DNA of 64,000 bases from Bacillus thuringiensis (GTDB taxonomy: Bacteria; Bacillota; Bacilli; Bacillales; Bacillaceae_G): contig NZ_CP155559.1 in NCBI RefSeq assembly GCF_022095615.2, positions 1,733,501-1,797,500 on the forward strand, given 5' to 3'. Shown here one piece after another: positions 45,261-53,829 of this stretch. The notes beneath the pieces were generated by a model. The model searched no databases. It worked only from the letters and a program-made list of their open reading frames with translations, and had not been told where the DNA came from. The position numbers and the translations under genes are program-made. The first letter of the stretch is position 1, and every line of letters starts with the position of its first letter.

Positions 45261-45421
45261 GGGAAGATGTATTATCTCAAGATTGAATTGTAGACTTTCT
45301 CAAGCAAAGAGAATTGAATATCTATGAAATTAATAAGTTATCAATTATGTAGATTTAGAAGTTTTGGACTAACGATTCAAAGTGTTTTTTATCTGCATCT
45401 GTTAAGAAATAAAAATAATGA

Positions 45422-45465
45422 AATCGATTCCCTCTAATGTGATGAAATAGTAGAGGGGATCGATT
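45422..45465 (-). terminator. Terminator for the minus-strand gene at 45473
   Basis: A 15-bp stem (45422-45436 with 45451-45465, one G-U pair) has a 14-nt loop, T-rich on the minus-strand exit. It may also serve the + strand gene that ends at 45260. Confidence 0.75.
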
Positions 45466-45472
45466 ATAGCTG

Positions 45473-46021
45473 CTAATGTTTATGCTGTTCTTCTGTGGAA
45501 GAGGTGGGCGGGATATGCTCTGGGAACGTTACAAATATAGTCAGGATAATTACTATACCAATTGAGAGTAATAATGGAAAATGTCGCTGAATAAAAGCAG
45601 AAAAACTTTCTAATAAAAACTGCATTATACATGACATAGTTATTGTAATAGTAAGTAAAATACTAATGAACAGTATACTATGAGCTTGTTGAGCGTTTAG
45701 CATTTCGGTAATCATTGCTCCCATCATACTTGCCATTAATCCAGAGAACATTCCTTCTAAAGCAGTGTACAGGTGAAAACGTAGACCGATAAAAAAGCCG
45801 ATAAATCCACTAATTAAAATAGCAAGCAAAGTAGAATAGAGTAATTCTCCTTTAAATAGAATACCTAAATAAAAACCTATACTTAATCCGATACACATAC
45901 TAAAAGCCATAATAAATACCATATACTCCATTAGGGTACCACTACGTTTAGTAATATATGATGTAATAAAAATCGAGACACAACAAAGTGTTAAGGCAGT
46001 TAATGTGTAAGCAAACATCAT
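45473..46021 (-). CDS. Uncharacterised membrane protein, six helices
   Basis: This 182-residue protein has about six hydrophobic helices (e.g. MVFIMAFSMCIGLSIGFYLGILF and MFSGLMASMMGAMITEM) and a His-rich cytoplasmic tail (EEQHKH). Met and Cys residues are dense in the membrane (Met-Met-Gly-Ala-Met). The pattern could fit a metal-handling or accessory protein, but I cannot name a family. The start at 46021 has GGGAGG 6 nt upstream. Nothing close by suggests a function. Confidence 0.7.
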   Translation of the reverse strand: MMFAYTLTALTLCCVSIFITSYITKRSGTLMEYMVFIMAFSMCIGLSIGFYLGILFKGELLYSTLLAILISGFIGFFIGLRFHLYTALEGMFSGLMASMMGAMITEMLNAQQAHSILFISILLTITITMSCIMQFLLESFSAFIQRHFPLLLSIGIVIILTIFVTFPEHIPPTSSTEEQHKH

Positions 46022-46340
46022 GATACCTCCCTGTCCTATCGTTCACTTCATCATATGTGTATTTATGTTAATTTATATCTGCATATTATCTGCACAATTT
46101 CATGAATGTAAGCAAGTGGACGCTTGATTTTTCAGGGCGTCTTTTTTGATTGTAAGCATGAGAAAGAAATTGTTATATAATGAGTTTCTATTGTGAAGCC
46201 ATAAAGAATAAGCGTATAATATTATAGGTCTCCCATTTGCGAGACAAACCGCGAATGATAGATAAGATTGTTGTTTTATCATCGCTTCTAAACATATATA
46301 CAATGAAAGTACCACTGGAATACAGATAGGGAGTTATAAA
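46022..46340. other. Intergenic region before topB
   Basis: This 319-bp region between divergent genes has no supportable protein gene. It contains a + strand terminator-like hairpin at 46120-46148 with no gene before it and a TATAAT (46214) that probably drives topB. Confidence 0.5.
46120..46148 (+). terminator. Orphan terminator-like hairpin
   Basis: GGACGC and GGCGTC (imperfect, with G-U pairs) flank a T-rich loop and end in a six-T run. Nothing on the + strand immediately upstream needs a terminator, so a short RNA or a lost gene is possible. Confidence 0.45.
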
Positions 46341-48485
46341 ATGAAATTAATTATTGCCGAGAAACCAGATCAAGGTTTGGCTCTAGTTTCACAGTTTAAA
46401 TATCGCCGGAAAGATGGATATTTAGAAGTAGAAGCGAATGAGTTATTTCCAAATGGAGCGTACTGTACATGGGCAATTGGTCATTTGACGCAGTTATGTA
46501 ATCCAGAGCATTATCACGAAGAGTGGAAAAAGTGGTCACTTAATACGTTACCGATGATTCCAGAGCGTTTTCAATTTGAAGTAACAAAGTCGAAGTATAA
46601 ACAGTTTAACATTGTGAAACAGCTGTTACATAATCCGGGGGTAACAGAAATTATTCACGCGGGCGATGCTGGACGTGAAGGGGAATTAATCGTACGAAAC
46701 ATTATTAATCTTTGTAACGTGCAAAAGCCGATGAAGCGTCTTTGGATTTCATCTTTAACGAAACAAGCTATATACCAAGGGTTTAAAAATTTACTAGATG
46801 AAGCAGATACAATCAATACGTACTATGAGGCATATACAAGGTCATGTGCGGACTGGGTCGTTGGTATGAATGCATCGCGTGTCTTTAGTATTTTGCTAAA
46901 GAAAAAAGGAATGAATGATGTATTTTCAGCTGGTCGTGTACAAACACCGACACTTGCATTAATCGTAAAGCGTGAAAAAGAAATAGAAAACTTTAAGTCT
47001 GAGCCATTTTGGGAAGTGTTCGCAACCTTTAATATAGAAGGAAAGAAGTATGAGGGGAAATGGGAGAAGGATAGTGAATCCCGCTTAAAAGACCCTGATA
47101 TGGCAAATAAAATTGCAGCATTTTGCCAAGGGAAACCGGCTGTAGTAAAAGAAATGAAAACGGAGCGTAAAGAGTTTCAGCCACCGTTTTTATTTAATTT
47201 ATCAGCACTGCAAGCGACTGCTAATAAAGCTTTTAAATTTTCACCGAAAAAGACGCTTGATATAACACAAGCACTATATCAAAAAGGGATAGTTTCTTAT
47301 CCGCGTTCGGATTCTAACTATGTTACACAAGGAGAAGCAGCGACGTTCCCTGATATTTTACAGAAGTTAAGTCAGTTTGATGAATATAAAGGGTTATTAC
47401 CAGCACCAATTGAATCGATTATGAATAATAAGCGTTATGTGAATGAAAAAAAAGTTACAGATCACTACGCTATTATTCCGACAGAGCAAGTTACAAATCC
47501 AAGCAAACTATCAGGTGATGAAAAGAAAATTTACGACATGATCGTAAGAAGACTGATTGCGGCGCATTATGAAGTAGCAATCTTTGACTACACAACGATT
47601 ACAACTCTTGTAGACGAACGTGCTGAATTCATTTCAAAAGGAAAACAGCAAATTCAAGAAGGTTGGCGTAAAGTTATTTTCCAAGACGATAAAGATGACG
47701 AAACAATTCTTCCAATTGTAGCTGAAGGTGAACAAGGAAAAGTTGTAAAGGTGAAAGTGAAAGAGGGGAAAACACAGCCGCCGAAGCGTTATACAGAAGG
47801 ACAACTTATTACGTTAATGAAAACGGCCGGTAAGTATTTAGAGAATGAAGAGCTGGAGAAAGTATTAAAGAAAACAGAAGGTTTAGGTACTGAGGCAACG
47901 CGTGCAGGTATTATTACGATGCTGAAAGACCGTAAATATATAGATGTGCAGAAGAACCAAGTGTACGCAACCGATAAAGGAAAAGTATTAATTACCGCAA
48001 TCGGAGACAAAATACTAGCTTCACCAGAAATGACAGCGAAATGGGAGCAGCGCCTGGCAGAAATCGGGGAAGGCACAGCATCCCCAGCTACATTTATGGA
48101 ACAAACGAAAAAGCTATCAGCTAAAATTATTGAAGATGCAGTGGAAATGTCGGAGAAATGGAATTTCACTGGATTACATGTTGAATCGATTGAGCGAAAA
48201 GGATCGAAATTTACAACAGGTAAAAAGGTTGGTAGTTGTAAAAAATGTGATGGAGATGTGATTGATAAGTCAACGTTTTACGGTTGTTCTAACTACAACA
48301 CGACACAATGTGATTTTACCATCTCAAAGAAGATATTAAGCAAAACAATTTCGCAAAAGAATATGACAAAGCTCTTAAAAGGTGAAAAGACCGATTTAAT
48401 TAAAGGGTTTAAAAAGGGCGAGAAAACGTTTGATGCGAAGTTAGAGTGGAAAGATAATAAGATGAATTTTGTGTTTGAGAATTAA
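46341..48485 (+). CDS. topB: DNA topoisomerase III (type IA)
   Basis: This 714-residue type IA topoisomerase has an N-terminal TOPRIM domain with Glu7 in IIAEKPDQG and the Asp pair in IHAGDAGREGE. The active-site Tyr320 is in GIVSYPRSDSNYV. Domains II and III show ADWVVGMNASRVFSI and the GRVQTPTLALIV strand. The C terminus has one four-Cys zinc element (GSCKKCDGD, FYGCSNYNTTQCDF). It relaxes or decatenates DNA by single-strand passage. The start ATG 46341 has AGGGAG upstream. B. cereus group genomes have more than one topB-type gene, and which copy this is cannot be told here. Confidence 0.94.
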   Translation: MKLIIAEKPDQGLALVSQFKYRRKDGYLEVEANELFPNGAYCTWAIGHLTQLCNPEHYHEEWKKWSLNTLPMIPERFQFEVTKSKYKQFNIVKQLLHNPGVTEIIHAGDAGREGELIVRNIINLCNVQKPMKRLWISSLTKQAIYQGFKNLLDEADTINTYYEAYTRSCADWVVGMNASRVFSILLKKKGMNDVFSAGRVQTPTLALIVKREKEIENFKSEPFWEVFATFNIEGKKYEGKWEKDSESRLKDPDMANKIAAFCQGKPAVVKEMKTERKEFQPPFLFNLSALQATANKAFKFSPKKTLDITQALYQKGIVSYPRSDSNYVTQGEAATFPDILQKLSQFDEYKGLLPAPIESIMNNKRYVNEKKVTDHYAIIPTEQVTNPSKLSGDEKKIYDMIVRRLIAAHYEVAIFDYTTITTLVDERAEFISKGKQQIQEGWRKVIFQDDKDDETILPIVAEGEQGKVVKVKVKEGKTQPPKRYTEGQLITLMKTAGKYLENEELEKVLKKTEGLGTEATRAGIITMLKDRKYIDVQKNQVYATDKGKVLITAIGDKILASPEMTAKWEQRLAEIGEGTASPATFMEQTKKLSAKIIEDAVEMSEKWNFTGLHVESIERKGSKFTTGKKVGSCKKCDGDVIDKSTFYGCSNYNTTQCDFTISKKILSKTISQKNMTKLLKGEKTDLIKGFKKGEKTFDAKLEWKDNKMNFVFEN

Positions 48486-48521
48486 GTTGTTTCAACAAAT
48501 AAAAAAAATATGATAATTAAA

Positions 48522-48575
48522 CTGTATCCTATAGAATAGACACTTAAAAAAGTCTATACTATAGGATATTTTTTT
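48522..48575 (+). terminator. Intrinsic terminator after topB
   Basis: ATCCTATAG and ATAGAC blocks pair with GTCTAT and CTATAGGAT, with an internal mismatch, followed by eight Ts. Confidence 0.85.
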
Positions 48576-48756
48576 TGAATAAGTAGTACTATATATTTTT
48601 ATTTGAAATGAAATATACAATAAAAAAATCTTTATAATTGATAATTTTTTATTGTAAAACAATAAATTATGTATTAAAATCAATATCATAATAAATCAGT
48701 GAGATGCTTTTTATAGAAAGGTAACAACGCTGTTTTTTATTAGAGGAGGTAAAACT

Positions 48757-50004
48757 ATGAACAATCACAACTTGATTATTGAAAATATGGATAACCCTCA
48801 TGAGTTGGAGAGAATGTATAGAAAAGACCCGAAAGCTTTTAAAAAGTCATTCTCACAAGCATGGGATGAAAACCCTGATTCTCAGGTGCTAGCTGCTTGG
48901 TATGAAAGGTTGCATTTCAAGGGAAAGACAAATGCAGTAAAAATATCACTGTTTCAAAAAGGCTTCTTATTCATGGGCATGTTAGCTATTTTAGCTGGGT
49001 TAAGCACAAGAATCATTTTCCACTTTGTAGAGCAGGAAGCAATTGCTCCAATTAACCTAGCTTTTGGTGTAATTCCTTTTATTGCTGCTTATTTTATTTA
49101 CAATAATACTCCGAAAAAAAGTATTATTTATTTCCTTGCGGCGCTGTTTCTAATTGTTGGGTTGTACCTTAATATGTTGCCATTAAATTATAAAGACAGC
49201 AGTATCCTTGTGTATTTACATCTTCCTATATTGTTATGGGTCTTATTGGGACTTGCGTTTACAGGAAATGAATATTCAAAAGGCAGTACAAGGTTAGCAT
49301 ATATAAAATTTAATTTAGAATATTGTCTTCTCTACGCAAGCATGGCAGTGAGCGGAATGATACTAGCAGTATTAACCATGCGTTTATTTAGCTTTGTTGA
49401 CTTGGATATAGGAGAATTCTATTTTAGTAATGTTGTTTTATTTGGTGCTGCTGCTCTCGCTATAGTGGCTGCATATTTGGTATCAATGAATCTAAAACTT
49501 GCTAAAAATATTACACCATACATATCTAAAATTTTTAGTCCTCTCGTCCTAATCACATTGTTGATCTATCTTATAACGGTTATATGGGTCGGGAAAAATC
49601 CGTTCTTGGACCGCAATTTCCTAATGGCCTTTAATGGAATACTCCTTGGTGTATTAGCTGTTACTATATTTTCTATCGTTGAGAGTGACTCAGAAGAGAA
49701 AAAGAGCATTTCAGATTATATAAATTTTGCCTTAATTGTTCTTGCACTTATTATTGATACTGTAGCTTTGTCAGCTATCGTATTTAGACTGTCTTCTTAC
49801 GGGGTTACACCTAATAGACTTGCTGTTTTAGGCGTAAACATACTGGTTTGGGCAAATCTCATTTGGATAATGTTTTCCTATATGCGTTTTTTACAAAACA
49901 AATCAGGACCGACAGCTATCCAAGATGCCGTTACGAAGTATTTGCCAATCTACGGAGTTTGGGCGGCTTTCGTTATATTTACTTTTCCTATAATTTTTAA
50001 TTAG
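48757..50004 (+). CDS. DUF4153-like polytopic membrane protein
   Basis: This 415-residue protein has an N-terminal cytoplasmic part of about 60 residues, then about ten membrane helices. The C-terminal YGVTPNRLAVLGVNILVWANLIWI block and FAFTGNEYSKG-type loop recall DUF4153 proteins of Firmicutes. The function is unknown; no transporter signature is visible. The start ATG 48757 has GAGGAGG 7 nt upstream. It follows a terminator and is followed by one, so it is monocistronic. Confidence 0.75.
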   Translation: MNNHNLIIENMDNPHELERMYRKDPKAFKKSFSQAWDENPDSQVLAAWYERLHFKGKTNAVKISLFQKGFLFMGMLAILAGLSTRIIFHFVEQEAIAPINLAFGVIPFIAAYFIYNNTPKKSIIYFLAALFLIVGLYLNMLPLNYKDSSILVYLHLPILLWVLLGLAFTGNEYSKGSTRLAYIKFNLEYCLLYASMAVSGMILAVLTMRLFSFVDLDIGEFYFSNVVLFGAAALAIVAAYLVSMNLKLAKNITPYISKIFSPLVLITLLIYLITVIWVGKNPFLDRNFLMAFNGILLGVLAVTIFSIVESDSEEKKSISDYINFALIVLALIIDTVALSAIVFRLSSYGVTPNRLAVLGVNILVWANLIWIMFSYMRFLQNKSGPTAIQDAVTKYLPIYGVWAAFVIFTFPIIFN

Positions 50005-50036
50005 AAAGGCTTTGTTAACCTAACGACAAAATTGTT

Positions 50037-50066
50037 AAAAGAGGATGATAGATATCATCTTCTTTT
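50037..50066 (+). terminator. Terminator after DUF4153-like gene
   Basis: AAAAGAGGATGAT (50037-50049) pairs with 50054-50066 with one G-U pair and a 4-nt loop, rich in T at the 3' end. Confidence 0.7.
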
Positions 50067-50137
50067 AACTGTATAGAAAAACATATTGAAATTATTTTGA
50101 TGTAAAATATAATAAATTTAGATAATCAAATAAAAAC

Positions 50138-50290
50138 TTCTTATTAAGAGAGGTGGAGGGACTGGCCCTTTGAAACCTCAGCAACCTAATGTTATATAAA
50201 GGTGCTAAATCCTGTAGGATCTAAAAGTCCTAATAGATAAGAAAATGGGTATAAGTAAACCTTCTTCTTATTTTGAAGAAGGTTTTTTCT
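50138..50290 (+). promoter_or_regulatory. SAM-I (S-box) riboswitch with terminator
   Basis: S-box core pieces are visible: AGAGAGGTGGAGGGACTGGC, CCCTTTGAAACCTCAGCAACC, AAAGGTGCTAAATCC and GATAAG. P1 pairs TTCTTAT (50138) with ATAAGAA (50237). A terminator follows (50257-50267 with 50275-50285, six Ts). A promoter TTGAAA (50086)/TATAAT (50108) with 16-bp spacing lies upstream. SAM binding should terminate transcription of the MFS gene below. Confidence 0.92.
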
Positions 50291-50363
50291 CATTTAAATA
50301 GAGGTTTTGAAAGGTGGTGAGGAAGAATTAAAGAAAATATACAAGGGGAGAATGGAGGGCGCA

Positions 50364-51581
50364 GTGAATAATGAAGTTGAGAATTTAAAAGAGAATAGCA
50401 CAAGCATTTGGAGCAATAAAGTTTTTTCTTATTTTTTCTTAGCAAGTTGCATTTCTTTAGTAGGTAATTCTATGGTTACGCTCGTTTTACCGTTATGGGT
50501 AATGAAATTAACGAACTCTCCATTACTTGTTTCTGGGGTAAACATTGCAATTGCAACGGCGGCGATTTTGTTTGCACCTGTAACAGGAACGTTAGCAGAT
50601 CGAATGTCGAGAAGAAAGCTTATGATAATTGCGGATGTTATGAGATGTATTGTTATGATTCTCATCGCGGCAATAGCATTTTATAATAATATGTTGTACA
50701 TTCCATTACTAATTTTACTGATAATACGTTCAATTGGGAGTTCCTTATTTACACCAGCTTCAAATGCAGCATTAGTAACATATGTGGAAGAAAAGCATGT
50801 TCAACAGGCGATTACGCTGAGGCAAATATCAATACAAATCATATCGGTTACCATTCCTTTAATAGCGAGTTTTTTAATTAGTATTTTTAGTTTTCATGGA
50901 GTATTTGTATTAGATTCACTCACATTCTTTATATCTTTTTTAATTTTAATGAACATCAAATTTCCACGTGAATTGAAAGTAGAAAAGAAAAAGCCTTTTT
51001 ACGAAGACTTTAAAGAGGGTTTCTCCATATTTAATAGTAATCAATCATTGAAAACATTGCTTATGAGCGCTGCGGTTATTAATTTACTTGGAGCGGCGTG
51101 TATGCTTTCACTACAAGTAATAGTTGTTAGAGAAATGGACCTTTCTACGGGATGGTATAGTATAGTTTTTGCGGCATCACCGATAGGGATTTTAATAGGA
51201 GCATTTATTACTAAAAAGATTCGTACATATAAAACGATTACGACTGCTTTTATATGTACTGCTATCATGGGGATTTTTAATGCTGCAATGGGTACGACGT
51301 TAAATCCGGTATTATTTTCAGTTTATTATTTTTTATCAGGAATTGCATTTGGAGTGAGTAATGTATATTTTGGAGTACTGTATAGAAAATTAATTCCAAA
51401 TGAAGTGCAAGGAAGATTTTTCGGTTTTTTAAGTTCGTTATTATTAGTATCAACTCCAGTTGGAATTGCAATAACAGGGTATTCATTAGAGTCAATTTCA
51501 GCTTCTATTCTATTTATTATAATTGGTATTATTACGTTTTTAGTTTCGGTTATTTCATTTGTAATGATAAATAAGAAATAA
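50364..51581 (+). CDS. MFS transporter under SAM riboswitch control
   Basis: This is about 405 residues from GTG 50364, preferred because GGAGGG lies 4-5 nt upstream; in-frame starts at 50307 (TTG) and 50352 (ATG) are less well placed. It has about 12 membrane segments with the MFS motif A, GTLADRMSRRKLMI, between segments 2 and 3. The family resembles drug-efflux or macrolide-type MFS exporters. The S-box leader ties it to methionine/SAM status: transcription should rise when SAM is low, which suits an importer of a methionine precursor better than an exporter. Substrate unknown. Confidence 0.85.
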   Translation: MNNEVENLKENSTSIWSNKVFSYFFLASCISLVGNSMVTLVLPLWVMKLTNSPLLVSGVNIAIATAAILFAPVTGTLADRMSRRKLMIIADVMRCIVMILIAAIAFYNNMLYIPLLILLIIRSIGSSLFTPASNAALVTYVEEKHVQQAITLRQISIQIISVTIPLIASFLISIFSFHGVFVLDSLTFFISFLILMNIKFPRELKVEKKKPFYEDFKEGFSIFNSNQSLKTLLMSAAVINLLGAACMLSLQVIVVREMDLSTGWYSIVFAASPIGILIGAFITKKIRTYKTITTAFICTAIMGIFNAAMGTTLNPVLFSVYYFLSGIAFGVSNVYFGVLYRKLIPNEVQGRFFGFLSSLLLVSTPVGIAITGYSLESISASILFIIIGIITFLVSVISFVMINKK

Positions 51582-51606
51582 GTGTTGTATGAGATTTTTC
51601 AAAAAT

Positions 51607-51636
51607 AAAAAACGTCCTAAAGCAGGACGTTTTTTA
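51607..51636. terminator. Bidirectional terminator between MFS and ACR3-like genes
   Basis: AAAAAACGTCCT pairs perfectly with AGGACGTTTTTT around a 5-nt loop, lying directly between convergent stops. Confidence 0.88.
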
Positions 51637-52602
51637 TTATGTATATTGTTGTTTTTTCTTAATAAGTAACAATACTTGTGAAACACAAGCTAGTACTGGC
51701 AACTCAATTAACGGTCCAATAACGAGAGCAAGAGCGATAAGAGGCTCATCTGGAAAAGCAGTTACAGCAATAGCAAGTGCAACAGGTGAGTTTCTGGCTA
51801 ATGTTGTTAAGTTTAGACTTACTGTATCTTTATAAGATAAACGCATCATGCGTCCGATAAATTGTCCTAGTACAAAATTAATGATGAAAAACAATAGAAC
51901 AGGAATGAGTAATAGTAAAACGACATTCATATTTTGTAGTAAATATTTACCTTGTGATGCAAACATCGCTACGATTGCTAAACTTAAAAATACAATTTGA
52001 GCAGAGCTGAAAAATGGAATGAGTTTATTCTCGAGTGTTTCAGTTTTTTTCAGTTTATTCATAATGAACTTTGTAGCGTGTGCAAGTAAAAATGGTAAGA
52101 CGATTACGATAACAATGCTTTCTACTAAAACAGAAACCGCTACAGTCTTCATGACACCAGCAAATAAAAATAAATAAATGGGAAGGAGTAGTACTTGCAA
52201 TATTAAATTTACAGGCAAAATAGCAGTAGAAAGTGCTACATTTCCTTTCGCTATTTCAGTAAAGATTAAGTACCAATCTGTACATGGAGTAACCATTAAC
52301 ATAATAAATCCAACCCAAAGTGCTGGGTGATCTGAAAGAAATAGTGCTCCTAACCCCCAAGCGAGTAAAGGTGTCCATACAAAATTAATAGTAAGGCTCG
52401 TCCCAGCGAATTTTAAATTACGGAATCCATTTTTTATTTCTTTCAATGGAATGCTGAGGAATAATCCATACAGCATGAAAAATAAGAATGGGACAATAAA
52501 GTGCTCTGAATACATATGTATCAAATTAAATTGTCCGAGTACGATGCCGCATGTAACAGCAAAAAGAATAATAAAAGTTTGAATTTTTTCTATAGTGCTC
52601 AT
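51637..52602 (-). CDS. ACR3/BASS-family transporter
   Basis: This 321-residue membrane protein has about ten helices. The TPCTDWYLIF motif in segment 4 places it with the arsenite/bile-acid:sodium symporter (ACR3/BASS) superfamily, whose ACR3 members have a conserved Cys in a PC(T/A) motif. The pattern LARNSPVALAIAVTAFPDEPLIALAL in a late helix is also typical. Such proteins export arsenite or import organic anions. No arsR or arsC is nearby, so arsenic resistance is only one possibility. The start at 52602 has AAAGGAT upstream. Confidence 0.82.
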   Translation of the reverse strand: MSTIEKIQTFIILFAVTCGIVLGQFNLIHMYSEHFIVPFLFFMLYGLFLSIPLKEIKNGFRNLKFAGTSLTINFVWTPLLAWGLGALFLSDHPALWVGFIMLMVTPCTDWYLIFTEIAKGNVALSTAILPVNLILQVLLLPIYLFLFAGVMKTVAVSVLVESIVIVIVLPFLLAHATKFIMNKLKKTETLENKLIPFFSSAQIVFLSLAIVAMFASQGKYLLQNMNVVLLLLIPVLLFFIINFVLGQFIGRMMRLSYKDTVSLNLTTLARNSPVALAIAVTAFPDEPLIALALVIGPLIELPVLACVSQVLLLIKKKQQYT

Positions 52603-52962
52603 GAGTAAATCCTTTCTAAATATGTATTGCCCTCTCTACATCCATTATACAAACAATAAAGTTACAATGGGTCTTTTAATTGTATTGCAGTTTTTGTTTT
52701 TAATTCGAGATATTATTTTTTATTTAGAGTTACTTGACTAAAGTAAGTAACTGTATTACAATCACTTACATAAGGTAATTAAATAACAAAAAGTTTTTTG
52801 TGTTTGTACTTAAGGTATCTATTGGAACTTTTTATTAGAATAAGAATTTTTCTGATGATGAATAATGAATATGATAAGAAAGTTTAGGTGAATAAAATGG
52901 GATTATTTAGCTCGTTATTTGGTAAAAAAGAAGAAAATACAAAAGTAGAGGGGAATAAAACA

Positions 52963-53589
52963 ATGTCAAAAGTATTATTTGTAAAAGCAAACGATCGTCC
53001 AGCGGAGCAAGCAGTTAGTTCAAGAATGTATGAAACATTTGTAAGTGCTTATAGAGAAGCGAATCCAAATACAGAAATTACGGAATTAGATTTATTCGCA
53101 TTAGATCTTCCATATTACGGAAATATCGCTATTTCAGGTGGATACAAACGTAGTCAAGGAATGGAGTTAACAGCAGAAGAAGAGAAGGCTGTAGCTACGG
53201 TAGATCAATATTTAAATCAGTTTTTAGAAGCTGATAAAGTTGTATTTGCCTTTCCACTATGGAACTTCACAGTGCCAGCGCCGTTAATTACGTATATTTC
53301 ATATTTATCTCAAGCTGGAAAAACGTTTAAATATACAGCAAATGGCCCAGAAGGTTTAGCTGGTGATAAGAAAGTCGTTGTATTAGGTGCACGTGGTTCA
53401 GATTACTCTTCAGAACAAATGGCTCCTATGGAAATGGCCGTTAATTATGTAACGAATGTGCTTGGGTTCTGGGGAATTACAAATCCAGAGACTGTTGTAA
53501 TTGAAGGGCACAACCAATATCCAGATCGCTCACAACAAATTGTTGAAGAAGGTTTAGAGAACGTTAAGAAAGTAGCGGCGAAATTTTAA
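52963..53589 (+). CDS. azoR: FMN-dependent NADH-azoreductase / NADH:quinone oxidoreductase
   Basis: The 208-residue form from ATG 52963 (AGAGGGG upstream) has the AzoR flavodoxin fold: MSKVLFVKANDRP with the FMN phosphate region, ADKVVFAFPLWNFTVPAPL at the flavin site and VVVLGARGSDYS. It reduces azo and quinone compounds with NADH. A second start at ATG 52897 (AGGTGA upstream) adds 22 residues (GLFSSLFGKKEEN then KVEGN), so two products are possible. The usual family length fits the shorter form. It is monocistronic with a terminator. Confidence 0.88.
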   Translation: MSKVLFVKANDRPAEQAVSSRMYETFVSAYREANPNTEITELDLFALDLPYYGNIAISGGYKRSQGMELTAEEEKAVATVDQYLNQFLEADKVVFAFPLWNFTVPAPLITYISYLSQAGKTFKYTANGPEGLAGDKKVVVLGARGSDYSSEQMAPMEMAVNYVTNVLGFWGITNPETVVIEGHNQYPDRSQQIVEEGLENVKKVAAKF

Positions 53590-53608
53590 TTAATTGATAG
53601 TAAAATGG

Positions 53609-53641
53609 AAAAACCAACATGGATGACCATGTTGGTTTTTT
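53609..53641 (+). terminator. Intrinsic terminator after azoR
   Basis: A perfect 14-bp stem (53609-53622 with 53627-53640) has a 4-nt loop and ends in Ts. Confidence 0.88.
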
Positions 53642-53829
53642 AGTCTATTTTTTATGTTAAAAAATGTATATTTATAAAATAAAAGAAAAGTTTGAAAATA
53701 GTATTGCAAAATATTATATAGCAAACTATAATGAGTTCAAGAATAGTTGATACTTAAATTAAATATTCAGAAAATTCAATTAGTTAAAATTGGAAAATAA
53801 GATAAGGAAATTTGAATGGGGGTTATATT

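Noticed and set aside
53642..53829. T-box leader before brnQ
   Set aside because: No T-box core (TGGGTGGAACCGCG-like) or specifier-type stem with terminator is present.
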